Made by a program: the position numbers and the translations under genes. Source: JAIEPM01 sp964546815 (GTDB taxonomy: Bacteria; Cyanobacteriota; Vampirovibrionia; Obscuribacterales; Obscuribacteraceae). Taken from it: a stretch of 64,000 nt of DNA. Positions 17,234 through 26,350 of the stretch are shown one piece after another (the stretch's first letter is position 1; each line of letters opens with the position of its first letter). Location of the stretch: assembly GCA_964546815.1 (NCBI GenBank), contig CAZJLR010000003.1, forward strand, positions 124,001-188,000, given 5' to 3'. The notes under the pieces are model-generated. The model was not told the origin of the DNA. It worked only from the letters and a program-made list of their open reading frames with translations, and searched no databases.

Positions 17234-17785
17234 ATGACAGGGGCTGAGCCGTCTGTAAAAACTAATCAAAAAATCGCATTGCTGATTTTATCTTGGCTGC
17301 TTGTCTCGATTTCTTGTCCAGCACACGCAGCAGAGAAAACAACAATTACAAGGAAAGTTTTATCGCCCGATAAATTCAGCATGCCAGGAAAACTTGGTTA
17401 CGCGGCAGCCAAACAATACCCGGAAATTATGGAGCACCTTTTTTGTTATTGCGGTTGCGACATCACTGACAAACACACATCACTGATGGATTGCTACGTC
17501 TCTACCCATGGCGCCTATTGCACAATTTGTATGGAAGAAGCTATTTTAGCTAAAGAGATGAAAGATAAACACTCTGATTTACCGGCAATACAAGCCAAGG
17601 TCGACAAGAAATTCGGCAAACTTTACCCTTACGGAAACGCGACACCAGCACTTTTAGATTACAGAAAACAATTAGTAAAACTTGGCATAGTTCCGACTGA
17701 AGCAGCCGATGGAGCGGCAAAAAGAATAATAGTGAAACCATCATGTTGTGCAGGCGATAAAAACAAAAGTAATGGAGGGAAATGA
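17234..17785 (+). CDS. PCYCGC-motif secreted protein
   Basis: The 183-residue protein carries an N-terminal hydrophobic export signal (KIALLILSWLLVSISCPAHA). Its core has HLFCYCGCD, the defining motif of the PCYCGC family, followed by MDCYVSTHGAYCTICMEEA; a further pair of Cys lies near the C-terminus (PSCCAG). Such a Cys/His set suggests metal binding, although the family has no assigned function. GGGAGG precedes the ATG at 17234; an in-frame TTG at 17222 is the alternative. Its stop overlaps the next pseudopilin gene, so metal-protein and TadE-like genes share one message. It lies downstream of the Met-rich YtkA-like gene. Confidence 0.8.
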   Translation: MTGAEPSVKTNQKIALLILSWLLVSISCPAHAAEKTTITRKVLSPDKFSMPGKLGYAAAKQYPEIMEHLFCYCGCDITDKHTSLMDCYVSTHGAYCTICMEEAILAKEMKDKHSDLPAIQAKVDKKFGKLYPYGNATPALLDYRKQLVKLGIVPTEAADGAAKRIIVKPSCCAGDKNKSNGGK

Positions 17786-18297
17786 TGATGAAAATGTCTA
17801 ACAAACAGAGAAATTGTTCAGGCGGAACACAAGCTGAATTCACAGCCGTTTTCGTAGTTTTCATCTTAATCATCTTGTTTCCACTCTTCAACTTCGGCGC
17901 TATAGCCGCTATTTACGGAGCTGGAGCTGCATTAAATTACGATTCAGCAAGAGAAGCGTCTCTTGTTTCAAATTCAGGCTCAGTAAACGGTGCCCAGCAC
18001 GTAGCAGTTGATGCCGCCGGCGCAGTCGCGGCTCGCGATGCCAGAGTAACGCAAGTCGAAAAAGATTGGGCAGCCACAGGTCTTGGCGCATTCGTTAAGA
18101 AAGGCGGAGGACCAGCTACACCCACTCACACCATCACGCTCACACCTGCAGCACCACCACTCACAGACGAATATGTTCGCGTAACCACAGACCTGGATGC
18201 AGATCCATTCTTAATCATTCCATGGCCGGTTGATGCACCAGGCATCAACAAACCAATGCACTTTACCTATTCACAAGAGCGTCTCATCGAGCAGTAG
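17785..18297 (+). CDS. TadE/pseudopilin-like membrane protein
   Basis: The protein (about 170 residues) has a short basic head, GGTQAEFTAVFVVFILIILFPLFNFGAIAAIYGAG, giving a single hydrophobic helix preceded by a Glu as in pilin-like and TadE-like proteins. The remainder is an exported Ala/Val-rich domain with many beta-prone segments. Three consecutive ATGs (17782, 17785, 17788) follow GGAGGG; 17785 or 17788 has the best spacing. It overlaps the stop of the PCYCGC gene and is followed by a second TadE-like gene. It would take part in a Tad-like surface structure, but no TadA ATPase, prepilin peptidase or secretin is in the window. Confidence 0.65.
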   Translation: MMKMSNKQRNCSGGTQAEFTAVFVVFILIILFPLFNFGAIAAIYGAGAALNYDSAREASLVSNSGSVNGAQHVAVDAAGAVAARDARVTQVEKDWAATGLGAFVKKGGGPATPTHTITLTPAAPPLTDEYVRVTTDLDADPFLIIPWPVDAPGINKPMHFTYSQERLIEQ

Positions 18298-18325
18298 AAT
18301 CAATCTTTCTGGGAGGAAACCCAAC

Positions 18326-18772
18326 ATGGGTGCGAGTACGTCGAGATATAGCAAGGGTCAAAGCGCCGTTGAACTGGTCGTTGGTCTTCTGATTTTGATC
18401 CCGATTCTTCTATTTCTCATCGACATAGGCTCATTAGTTTTAGCCAACTATGTCAACGATGACGTTTGCCAGCGCACCTGCCGTGCTGCTGCAAATCAAG
18501 GCGACAAGCAGACTGCACTAGCAGCTGCAACAACGGTATTGGCAAAAATTACGCCACAACAAGGAATGATCGGGTCTATCGAATTGATGGACCCAGCCAC
18601 CGGCCAAACACCTGCAAACGACATAGATTTTGACTCGATGTCACCGGGCAACGTAATCGTAAGCACAAGAGTAACGGCAAACTTACCTGTGCCGATTCCT
18701 TTTATGGGAGATTCGGTGACTAAGTTTGTTACGCGCTCTAGCCTTCCTATAACCGCATTGAAAGCAAAATAA
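18326..18772 (+). CDS. TadE-like pseudopilin
   Basis: The 148-residue protein starts MGASTSRYSKGQSAVELVVGLLILIPILLFLIDIGSLVLANY. The sequence GQSAVELVVG with a Glu at position 5 of the hydrophobic helix is the classic TadE/TadG head. A small soluble domain follows. GGGAGGAAACCCAAC precedes the ATG at 18326, so longer in-frame starts inside the previous gene are not used. It is the last gene of the four-gene unit that began with the metal-binding proteins, 28 bases after the preceding stop. The C-terminal domain carries two Cys near VNDDVCQRTCRAA. Function in Tad-type assembly is inference from the helix and gene pairing. Confidence 0.78.
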   Translation: MGASTSRYSKGQSAVELVVGLLILIPILLFLIDIGSLVLANYVNDDVCQRTCRAAANQGDKQTALAAATTVLAKITPQQGMIGSIELMDPATGQTPANDIDFDSMSPGNVIVSTRVTANLPVPIPFMGDSVTKFVTRSSLPITALKAK

Positions 18773-18812
18773 AATCACAAATCAGCATTGGGCGCTCTTT
18801 ACCGCACCGCCT

Positions 18813-20120
18813 TTAAGCAGGCTGATTTGATTTGGGCTTATCGGGAAAAACGTGCAGATTTTTTCTATCGTTTTGCTCGCTGGCAATTTTGGCTTTCTTA
18901 GCCAATGATTTAATCTGCCAGGCAAGATCACGTTTTACTGATTTAATTCTACTGCTCAAACGTTCATACCTGACTTTGATTTCGGGGTCGCCGGCATCAA
19001 GCTCCAGTGCTTTCTTGTAGTTTTTGAGAGCGGCATCAAAGTCGCACAAATAATCTTCCTGGTCTTCGCCAAGTCGCAAATAACCTCTGGAATAGTTTGG
19101 ATCTGATTCCAAACCTTTCTCATAACACCTCATGCCATCAGCTTTGTCACCAAGCCTGTCAAAAACATCGCCCAGACAAAAATATAATAGATTGCCAGAC
19201 TTACTGGTCTTCAATTTATCTTCAGCTAAATCGATTTGCTGCCTGATCTGCTCGGGCTTGAGCTTCATCATAATGGCTGCAGCCCTTCTTTTAGACTGCA
19301 GCAATTTATCGGGAGTGCCGACTTTATAAATCATTGCCACCAGTGTCGGGGCCAGGGCGCTTTCATATTTGCCTGCACCATATGCTGCATCAGAATAAAT
19401 CTGTGCCAGATCTGAATTAGATGGGCTCGCCTCGTAAGCTTCTTTCAATGGCGCAAAAGCTGCGCCGAAATTTCCAGAAAGTGTTAGACATTTGCCTTTG
19501 ATTGCTTTTGCCGCCACAAAATTCGGATCAAGATGAAGCGCCTGGTCTGCCGACTGCAGAGCTTCATAAAAATGATTTTGTGAGTAAAGCAATCCAGCTC
19601 GCGCTGTCAGCAACTCTGCATTAGCGGGCGCCAATTTCATCGCCAGCGCATAGCAATATGCAGCCTTTTGCGCTTCACCTCGCCTCTGCAACAAAAGACC
19701 TGCTGTAACCAATACATCATAATCATTTGGAAACAGCCTGATTGCTTCAGTGACTGCAGCATAAGCACCGTTCTCGTCAAGCATGCGCAACTTGACTCTG
19801 GCAATTGCAACCAGGGCTTTTGAAAACTTGCGATTTAAATCAAAAGACTGCTGGTACTCTTGCGCAGCCAGAGTGCCGAAGTTTACGCTTTCATAATAGC
19901 GACCAACTAAATAATGCAAATAACTGTCGTTTGGCTTTGCCTTTTCAGCAGCTAAGAGGGCCTCTACTTCTGAATCTGGCAATTTTTCCTGATGCTCAAT
20001 CTTCAAAAGCAAAGCATTTCCGTCAATAGCAGCTGCTTCGGCTGAATAGACTGCCAAACATGACTGGAAACAAAATAACAGAGTTAAACCCGCAACTGCG
20101 CGTTTTGAATATCGATTCAA
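18813..20120 (-). CDS. secreted tetratricopeptide repeat protein
   Basis: The 435-residue protein has a signal peptide (SKRAVAGLTLLFCFQSCLAVYSAEA) followed by multiple TPRs from about residue 50 to 385, for example YALAMKLAPANAELLTARAGLLY and YEKGLESDPNYSRGYLRLGED. It ends with a basic, helical tail (SRIKSVKRDLAWQIKSLAKKAKIASEQ). Start is a TTG with GAGGT about ten bases upstream. TPR proteins of this type act as scaffolds, often in pilus assembly, and two neighbouring loci encode TadE/TadG-like proteins; that link is only positional. It converges with the TadE operon across a gap of about 40 bases. Confidence 0.8.
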   Translation of the reverse strand: MNRYSKRAVAGLTLLFCFQSCLAVYSAEAAAIDGNALLLKIEHQEKLPDSEVEALLAAEKAKPNDSYLHYLVGRYYESVNFGTLAAQEYQQSFDLNRKFSKALVAIARVKLRMLDENGAYAAVTEAIRLFPNDYDVLVTAGLLLQRRGEAQKAAYCYALAMKLAPANAELLTARAGLLYSQNHFYEALQSADQALHLDPNFVAAKAIKGKCLTLSGNFGAAFAPLKEAYEASPSNSDLAQIYSDAAYGAGKYESALAPTLVAMIYKVGTPDKLLQSKRRAAAIMMKLKPEQIRQQIDLAEDKLKTSKSGNLLYFCLGDVFDRLGDKADGMRCYEKGLESDPNYSRGYLRLGEDQEDYLCDFDAALKNYKKALELDAGDPEIKVRYERLSSRIKSVKRDLAWQIKSLAKKAKIASEQNDRKNLHVFPDKPKSNQPA

Positions 20121-20169
20121 TTTAAAGCAAACCTCAAAAGCAGGAATCCAACAGAGCTACAAAACAACG

Positions 20170-20718
20170 CTATTTAGGCTCAGTTATTGAGATGGTGTAT
20201 GAACAACCATTCTTGTTCAACTTCTCTTTTGCCCCACCCTTCTTATAGTTATTAGTTGTGATGTGTACGTTGAAAAATGTATCGGAGTTTTTGCTTCCAA
20301 TAATCCAATCATGCTGACCACTTTTCGCAGGTGGCTCTTTGACTTTCCATTGATCGGCTCTCAATGCTCTTTCAAACCATTCAAAAACTTGAACAGGCGA
20401 TTGTGCAGTTGAGTAATTGAGCTGCGTAACTTTTCCGCCGTTAGAACGCCTGAGTTGGCTGCCCGAAAGGAATGTATTTCCTGGCATGATTTGCCCCGGC
20501 AAACCAGGCGGAGGAGCCTTTAGCGGCACAGTGCCGACGGGATCGATTTTAGAGTGAAAAGCTTGCTTGTCTTTTATTTGCTCTGGGGTCTGGGGTGCCT
20601 GTTGAAATTCGTTATCAGCAAAAGCAGGAAGCGCAAAAGCACTCAAACAGATCAAAAAGCTGGCACCTAGGGTACCAGCTTTTGATTTAGCAGATATAGC
20701 ATCTAGTTGGTTTCTCAC
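20170..20718 (-). CDS. hypothetical exported protein
   Basis: A protein of about 182 residues with a probable signal peptide (GTLGASFLICLSAFALPAFADNE) and no recognised domain. The mature part is Pro-rich at first (PPPGLPGQIMPGN). It then has an alpha/beta segment, VQVFEWFERALRADQWKVKE, resembling the helix of small lipoprotein-like domains that hold two-strand sheets (NVHITTNNYKK, CSYTISITEP). A GTG at 20718 is preferred because a purine-rich GAGAG precedes it; a TTG at 20745 would add nine residues. The gene begins about 60 bases after the TadG-like gene on the same strand, so it may be co-transcribed with it and work at the cell surface. Confidence 0.6.
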   Translation of the reverse strand: MRNQLDAISAKSKAGTLGASFLICLSAFALPAFADNEFQQAPQTPEQIKDKQAFHSKIDPVGTVPLKAPPPGLPGQIMPGNTFLSGSQLRRSNGGKVTQLNYSTAQSPVQVFEWFERALRADQWKVKEPPAKSGQHDWIIGSKNSDTFFNVHITTNNYKKGGAKEKLNKNGCSYTISITEPK

Positions 20719-20778
20719 AGCATTTCTCTCTTTGATAAAGGTCAAAGGATTACTTTGCTGTTATACCACTCTTTTTGC

Positions 20779-23316
20779 TTAGCAGGCACCTGTGTGCGAA
20801 CAATTTGGTAGTCCTTTTGGTGCTGGAGCTTGGATACCGGCTCCGTTTGGTCCATTTGGCTGCCAGCCGTTTGGAGTGTTGACGTTGCAGTTACCGCCTG
20901 GGCATGGGAAACCACCAGTTGGAATTGTGACGCATGGGCATTTTTCCGGAGTGGTTCCAGTTGCATAGTTGGCATCGCAACCATCGTGGTTAACAAACTG
21001 TTGTAGGTCTAGAACAGCCAGTTGACCTTGATATCCGGTGCATGGATGGAATACATAGCGGCTGGTCAAGTTAACCAGAACCATCTGAGCACCAGGAGGT
21101 GGATTGTTTGCATTGGTGTAAGGAACGTTGTAGCCCCAGTCACCAGGCACGTTTTCAACATAAGCAGCCGGGCTGAGTGGCTCGGTTGTGATTACGCGAG
21201 AAGCACCATAGAGGATGGTTTTGCCAAGAACTCCATTTCCATCAGGTGTAGCACCAGCCTTGCTGATTTGTGTTACAATCCAGCTTGGTAGATTTGGTGA
21301 ACCTTGCTCTGGTGTCGTGGTGTTAGCACCGCAAACAGAGTAGGTCAACTTAGGATTGGCTTTGTCTGAATCATCAAGGTAGATGTAGGTATCAGTATTC
21401 ATGCCAATTGTCTTGTTTTGATCATCAAGCAAGTTTTGAAGCTTGGTTGTATCGAAATCAGGTTTGATTTCAAGAATACGTTGTGTCAAACGAGAAAGAA
21501 TTGGTGCTACAGCAGGATTTGCTGCGCCTGTTGCTGGGTCTTTGTCTTGCAAGTAATCCCATAGAGTACCTGCAGTACCGAATGTGATTGGGCAAGCATT
21601 CGATGGACCACGACCATAGTGATTGGCGAGGGTCGGCATCTTCAGCATACCTGTGTACATCCATGCATAAGGATCGGATGCAGTACCGGTGGTCATGTAG
21701 TTTGGCTGTGAAGCAAGGTCAGTTGTTTGCCAAACTTGAAGAACGTGTTGAGGATCGATTGACCAGAGGTGCGGGTGAATATCAGAGCCCCATGGGTTCT
21801 CGTTTACGTCAAGGTTCTTCACCAGGTATTGAGTCATTGCGACTGACAGAGCAGTTGCAGGACCATTGTTTGTAGCTACAACATCACCTGTTCCGTTAAC
21901 GGATACGCTGATATCAGCAGCGGCAGTGATACCATTTGGTCCACCGATGTCAGAGCAAGCAACACTTGCCGGCAATGGTGTTGAGAATACACCGTTGCAT
22001 GTAGGATCGGTTGGTGCCGGCTTGCCTTTGGCGTTGTCGTCAATGAGTTTTTGTACGTCTTGCTGTGTACCGAAAACAGGATCGCCTTTGGCGTTGAGAA
22101 TTGGGTTACCTGAATTGTCGGTAAGACCGTAGTACGGATTGCCCATTTCTTGCGAGAAGATGTCGTTGACACCTGGTCCCTTGAAGCCTGAACGAGCCAT
22201 CAACAACTCATGGTTAGCATACTCAGCAGCATTCAAACCACGTTGATTCCCGTCTTCAGCAGCAGCGTCTGTTGCGTGCAGTCCAAGCACAGTGTTGGAC
22301 ATTGTGAAGCCTTTCCAGTTTCTAACTTTGATGTAGCCACGTGGAATTGACAGAGTGAATGCATCATCAACTGGCTCAGCAAGAGCGATGGCAGCGAAGT
22401 CCATCATTTGTCCGCTCTTCTCTTCCTTCATTTTTCCTTTGGTAAGGAATGCATTGTTGATAGGAGTTTGAGTTGAGGTCAACTGAGGAGCAGCAGTGCT
22501 GAACTCGTTTTGCGACAACATGTGCGGCTTGGCGTTTGGCTTCAGCGGCACAAAATAGATTTGCTTATTCTGGTCAAACTTGATGTCGTTGTAACCAGTC
22601 ATCACTTGCTTATTGCCGCTGGCAATTTGAGCATCAGTGAGTGTCTTAGCTAGAGCAGCCAGCTGTGTCTGAGCCGTAGCGTCGTTGGGGTCAACCAGGT
22701 TGCCCAAAATCTTGCCGCCGGCAGCCAGGTCTGCAGAAATATTTGAAGGTCCTTTTTGATCTTGGTAGCCAACTTGAGCACCATTCGAAACTTGAATGCT
22801 GTCAGCAGCTTGAGACGAGATCATCTTCAATGTGTTGCTATTAGATGAATTGACGAAAGCATCTTGCAACTCTTGTGGAGGCATTCCACCCTGTGGAGCA
22901 AGGGATGTTGCAACACGGTCGTTGATAGTTTTTACAGTCGACACAACAAGGTTGGCGTTGGAATCTGCATTGGCGCCATTGCTGCCCTCAATTTCCATTG
23001 CTTTCTCGTTGAGGGACACAAGCATAGCTTGACCCCAGAGACGATTGATATTGCCCAGGTAGTAGTCTGGATTGGTGCCATCATTAGGACTAAATCCTAA
23101 GAATTGAGCCTCGTCCGTTGTAGTTGACTTGGTTCCTGGTTTGATTAACGCAGTCTTGGCTGCGTTGAGCGCTCCTGAGTCAACGGCATTTTGCATTTCT
23201 CTGCCGCCGCCCAAGATTTTACTGATGGTAATGAAACCGACACCCAGAATGATGAGAACAAGCGTGCTGATCATAACAATGACCAGAGCGCTTCCTCTGC
23301 TTAAGCGATTCTTCAT
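20779..23316 (-). CDS. large TadG-like (Tad domain) pilus-assembly protein
   Basis: The 845-residue protein begins with MKNRLSRGSALVIVMISTLVLIILGVGFITISKILGGGREMQNAVDSGALNAAKTAL. The RGSAL head, hydrophobic helix and the Gln/Asn-Ala-Val-Asp-Ser-Gly-Ala-Leu run match the Putative Flp pilus-assembly TadG/Tad N-terminal region. The rest is a long, mainly beta, exported domain without a recognisable von Willebrand A motif (no DxSxS). Near the C-terminus are clustered Cys and Pro residues (CPCVTIPTGGFPCPGGNC). Start is the ATG at 23316; an in-frame GTG at 23349 lacks a ribosome-binding site. It may be a minor or adhesive pilin-like component. A small exported gene follows on the same strand. Confidence 0.75.
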   Translation of the reverse strand: MKNRLSRGSALVIVMISTLVLIILGVGFITISKILGGGREMQNAVDSGALNAAKTALIKPGTKSTTTDEAQFLGFSPNDGTNPDYYLGNINRLWGQAMLVSLNEKAMEIEGSNGANADSNANLVVSTVKTINDRVATSLAPQGGMPPQELQDAFVNSSNSNTLKMISSQAADSIQVSNGAQVGYQDQKGPSNISADLAAGGKILGNLVDPNDATAQTQLAALAKTLTDAQIASGNKQVMTGYNDIKFDQNKQIYFVPLKPNAKPHMLSQNEFSTAAPQLTSTQTPINNAFLTKGKMKEEKSGQMMDFAAIALAEPVDDAFTLSIPRGYIKVRNWKGFTMSNTVLGLHATDAAAEDGNQRGLNAAEYANHELLMARSGFKGPGVNDIFSQEMGNPYYGLTDNSGNPILNAKGDPVFGTQQDVQKLIDDNAKGKPAPTDPTCNGVFSTPLPASVACSDIGGPNGITAAADISVSVNGTGDVVATNNGPATALSVAMTQYLVKNLDVNENPWGSDIHPHLWSIDPQHVLQVWQTTDLASQPNYMTTGTASDPYAWMYTGMLKMPTLANHYGRGPSNACPITFGTAGTLWDYLQDKDPATGAANPAVAPILSRLTQRILEIKPDFDTTKLQNLLDDQNKTIGMNTDTYIYLDDSDKANPKLTYSVCGANTTTPEQGSPNLPSWIVTQISKAGATPDGNGVLGKTILYGASRVITTEPLSPAAYVENVPGDWGYNVPYTNANNPPPGAQMVLVNLTSRYVFHPCTGYQGQLAVLDLQQFVNHDGCDANYATGTTPEKCPCVTIPTGGFPCPGGNCNVNTPNGWQPNGPNGAGIQAPAPKGLPNCSHTGAC

Positions 23317-23589
23317 ACGTGCATATACCTGTGGAAAAGGAGATGACACACTCGATATTAGTCATATGCCCGTAATATGAGAACGTTATCATTAAACGAC
23401 ATTAAATTGAGACTAATTCTGACAATTAGCTGTTTAGTGATTCTAGTAAGGCGTCGGATAAACGTTCTGGTAAATATTAAGCGCGACTAATGAACTCAGT
23501 TTAACAATCAATTGTGAAAATTTTGCGTCAAACCTTAAGCCGGGTTAATGCACCTGAGAATATGAAACCCGATCTATATATATCGCCAT

Positions 23590-24612
23590 TTAGGAACTTC
23601 GTCCGACAGGCATGTCTTTTTGGCAGCTCAACTTGAGTCTAACGTAAACCGGCAGATGGTCAGAGCCCACATCAGGACCCAACTTCCTTTCCATAACTTT
23701 GAAATGCTTGCTGGTGAGACAGTGGTCGATAGGAACCATGGGCGGAAGGAATGCCATGTGTGTACTCCACGAAGGCTGAACGCCATAGCCGCATTCACTA
23801 TCGATGAGTTGACCTTGATTGACCAGACGTTGAAAAAACGGAGACCAGGGAGTCGAATTCAAATCACCTATGATGACTAAAGGTGTTTTGACGTTTTGCG
23901 CATCTGACGCCAATCTAGCAAATTCCAGATTTCGGTTATGCCAGCGCCCTCGAGCAGAAGGAGAGGGCGGATGTTCCGCAACAACAAGCACAGGCTGCTT
24001 ATCTATTAATATGGTCCCGCGAACTCCATAGCGGCGCTTTCCCGAAACCTTTGGCGGGAAGACTTGCTCTATGGGAATACGACTGTAAATTGCAGAGCCA
24101 CCTGAAATACCTTCGTCGAATTTGTACTTGTACTCAGGCAAATCAGCATTTAGTTTTTGCAACCACAGTTTATTGACTTCATTGAGACAAAGCAGCTCCG
24201 GATGCGCCTCACGCACGAAATTGACAACATCGCTATAGCGTCGATTACGCGCACCATATAAGTTGATTGTGACAAGAACTATGTCTTGCCTGGCATTTTC
24301 AGTGAGCGCAGCAGCCAGCATAGACGAAGGAAAATAGAGTGGAAGAACAATTGCCAGGTTCAAACAATAAACGAGCACAGCAAGACCAGCTGTAATTCTT
24401 GAACGCAAGAGCAACAAGGGAAGCAGCAATAACAAGGAAACAAGCATCCAAACAATACGCAATTGGCTGCACTGATCTGCGATGTACCCCTGCAAGCCTG
24501 AGCACCCCAAAATGCTTGCTGCGAATACAAGAAGAACGGCACATGCAAAGCATGTGATAAGCAATGCGCGCAGCAAAAGGAAAATCTTTTTTGTGATTGA
24601 AAGTGCTGACAT
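23590..24612 (-). CDS. membrane-anchored endonuclease/exonuclease/phosphatase (EEP) family protein
   Basis: A protein of about 340 residues. Three hydrophobic segments occupy the first 110 residues (SITKKIFLLLRALLITCFACAVLL..., RIVWMLVSLLLLLPLLLL, GLAVLVYCLNLAIVLPLYF). The catalytic domain shows EEP motifs: LLCLNEVNKLW (catalytic Glu), VVAEHPPSP, VIIGDLNSTPWSPFF (GDxN) and GSDHLPVYVRLKL (SDHxP). This layout equals membrane EEP proteins that act on phosphodiester or phosphate bonds outside the membrane; substrate is unknown. The ATG at 24612 is chosen over a TTG at 24684 because the added residues are atypical. No strong ribosome-binding site is visible. It stands as a single minus-strand gene. 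Confidence 0.85.
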   Translation of the reverse strand: MSALSITKKIFLLLRALLITCFACAVLLVFAASILGCSGLQGYIADQCSQLRIVWMLVSLLLLLPLLLLRSRITAGLAVLVYCLNLAIVLPLYFPSSMLAAALTENARQDIVLVTINLYGARNRRYSDVVNFVREAHPELLCLNEVNKLWLQKLNADLPEYKYKFDEGISGGSAIYSRIPIEQVFPPKVSGKRRYGVRGTILIDKQPVLVVAEHPPSPSARGRWHNRNLEFARLASDAQNVKTPLVIIGDLNSTPWSPFFQRLVNQGQLIDSECGYGVQPSWSTHMAFLPPMVPIDHCLTSKHFKVMERKLGPDVGSDHLPVYVRLKLSCQKDMPVGRSS

Positions 24613-24715
24613 GAAAATCAATCTAGCACGTAGTGCAGATTGGAAGCCATAATTGCAATTTCGACAGATTGCGCTCCAGAACAAGCTTTCAGCGTTTAGA
24701 GCCAGGATTTAACGA

Positions 24716-24985
24716 CTATTTTGCAGCATAATAACCTGCCAGATAATACGGCGAAGCACCTTTTCGCAATTCAGCCTGAACCGACTCGTAATGCGACTCC
24801 GCAGCCCAATTGCAGGCACCGAAAATTATGGCCAGTCCGCACATCCATCCGCATGCTGCTGCCAAAAATTTGCTGCCATATCTAACGCTGGCGAATATTA
24901 GTAAAAATCCGAGTATGCCGAAGATGCTTGCAATGTCGTAAATTGCCGCCCGATTTAATACGAAAAATTCCTCTATAAATGTCAT
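24716..24985 (-). CDS. small hypothetical membrane protein
   Basis: An 89-residue protein of no recognised family. Two hydrophobic segments are visible, AIYDIASIFGILGFLLIFAS and FLAAACGWMCGLAIIFGAC, so it is likely an inner-membrane protein. The C-terminus is Tyr-rich (GASPYYLAGYYAAK). The ATG at 24985 has CAGGTG just upstream; an ATG at 25048 would add 21 polar residues but has no ribosome-binding site. It lies 100 bases upstream of the EEP hydrolase gene on the same strand and may be co-transcribed with it. Confidence 0.55.
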   Translation of the reverse strand: MTFIEEFFVLNRAAIYDIASIFGILGFLLIFASVRYGSKFLAAACGWMCGLAIIFGACNWAAESHYESVQAELRKGASPYYLAGYYAAK

Positions 24986-25142
24986 GAATGCACCTGTATC
25001 CAGCCCGACCCCACTGGCATGTACACAGTCTCTTGAATTCTTAGACATGATTCAGCGATTAGCTTTTCCGCCAAGTGGGGAAATCCCCAATTCGGGCATC
25101 TCCCGACCGAACTCGCTGAGCCCAGCAGCATTCATGCTGTCG

Positions 25143-25183
25143 CCAAAACAAAGAAGGACAGCGCACCAGGCACCGTCCTTCTT
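25143..25183 (-). terminator. intrinsic terminator of rpsA
   Basis: On the minus strand AAGAAGGAC and GTCCTTCTT form a 9-bp stem around a 15-base loop, followed by TGTTTTGG. It begins about 20 bases past the rpsA stop codon. Confidence 0.8.
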
Positions 25184-25204
25184 CGAATTATTTTGACGAC
25201 TGAT

Positions 25205-26350
25205 TTAGTTGATCAAATCAGCTACATCGAGACCACGGAGGCTGAGGCTGATCTTGTGTTCTTTTGGTGAGAACTTCTTGATGATTGCCTTAACTTCCTG
25301 ACCTACGTGTACAACTTCTTCAGGCTTAACGTTTGGCGTGTCTGACATTTCAACTGTCGGCAACAACGCGTCAACACCTGGATAAATTTGTACGAAAGCA
25401 CCGAAGCTTTGAATCTTGCGAACAACACCATTGAGGACTTGTCCTTCCTGGAATTTGTTTTCAATTTCTTTCCATGGGTCTGGTTGCATTTGCTTCAAGC
25501 TCAAGCTGATGTGACCCTTGTCACGGTCAACTTTGAGAACCTTGGTGCTAACCATGTCGCCAACCTTCAATACGTCTGAAGGATGTGAAACACGTTCCCA
25601 CGAAATTTCAGAAATTGGCAGCAAGCCGTCCAAGCCACCGAGGTCGATGAATGCTCCGAAGTCCGCGATACGGACCACTTCGCCAGTCACTTCCTGGTTT
25701 GCTTCGAGTGTGCTCAAAATCTTTTCGCGTTGAGCAGCCTTTTCCTCTTGCACAGCAAGACGCTGGCTGAGGATGAGCTTGTTGCGCTTGGTGTCTGTTT
25801 CCAAAATCTTCATCGGAATTTCCATGCCGATGAGTTCTTCCGGAGTGGTGCCCTTTACGCGCAATTGGCTGGCTGGAACGAATCCACGCAAACCATATAC
25901 GTCAACGACAACTCCACCTTTAACAACTGCAGAAATCCTGGCGCGAATTGTTTCGTCGCTCTTCTTCTGTTGCTCGAGTTGGACCCAACCACGAGCCTGT
26001 GCGACTCTTTTCAATGAGAGGGTCAATTGACCATTCTCATTCTCCTCGCGGAGGATGTAGAACTCCAATCTGTCGGCGACCTTGACCAGGTCTTCCGGAT
26101 TGTCGAGGGGCATGTTGGATAGTTCTTTAATAGGAACGAATCCTTCCGACTTGCCACCGACATCAACAAGAATTCCGTCACGCTCAATGCGGACGACGTT
26201 CCCTGTAACGATGTCTCCCTGCTCGAATTTGTACTTGAAGGACTCATTGAGGAGTTGTTCAAACTCCGATCTTAGATTCCCTTCTAACTGCTGCTCTGCC
26301 ACTGTAAGTGATATCTCCATTTTTTTATTTTTCGGCAATACTGACGGCAT
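25205..26350 (-). CDS. rpsA: 30S ribosomal protein S1
   Basis: The 381-residue protein contains four S1 RNA-binding domains, visible as GDIVTGNVVRIERDGILVDVGGKSEGFVP (about 45-115), a second with GGVVVDVYGLRGFVPASQL, a third with VVRIADFGAFIDLGGLDGLLPISEISW, and a fourth with VVRKIQSFGAFVQIYPGVDALLP. It helps the 30S subunit bind mRNA. Four domains and about 380 residues match the short S1 of many bacteria rather than the six-domain enterobacterial form. The ATG at 26350 follows GAGGTGAG at a longish distance; an internal ATG at residue 11 has only an A-tract. A strong terminator follows the gene. Confidence 0.93.
   Translation of the reverse strand: MPSVLPKNKKMEISLTVAEQQLEGNLRSEFEQLLNESFKYKFEQGDIVTGNVVRIERDGILVDVGGKSEGFVPIKELSNMPLDNPEDLVKVADRLEFYILREENENGQLTLSLKRVAQARGWVQLEQQKKSDETIRARISAVVKGGVVVDVYGLRGFVPASQLRVKGTTPEELIGMEIPMKILETDTKRNKLILSQRLAVQEEKAAQREKILSTLEANQEVTGEVVRIADFGAFIDLGGLDGLLPISEISWERVSHPSDVLKVGDMVSTKVLKVDRDKGHISLSLKQMQPDPWKEIENKFQEGQVLNGVVRKIQSFGAFVQIYPGVDALLPTVEMSDTPNVKPEEVVHVGQEVKAIIKKFSPKEHKISLSLRGLDVADLIN

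Noticed and set aside
18779..18828. AAATCAGC / GCTGATTT pairing between convergent genes as a terminator
   Set aside because: The loop is 34 bases and the arm extends into the TPR gene end; too weak to call.
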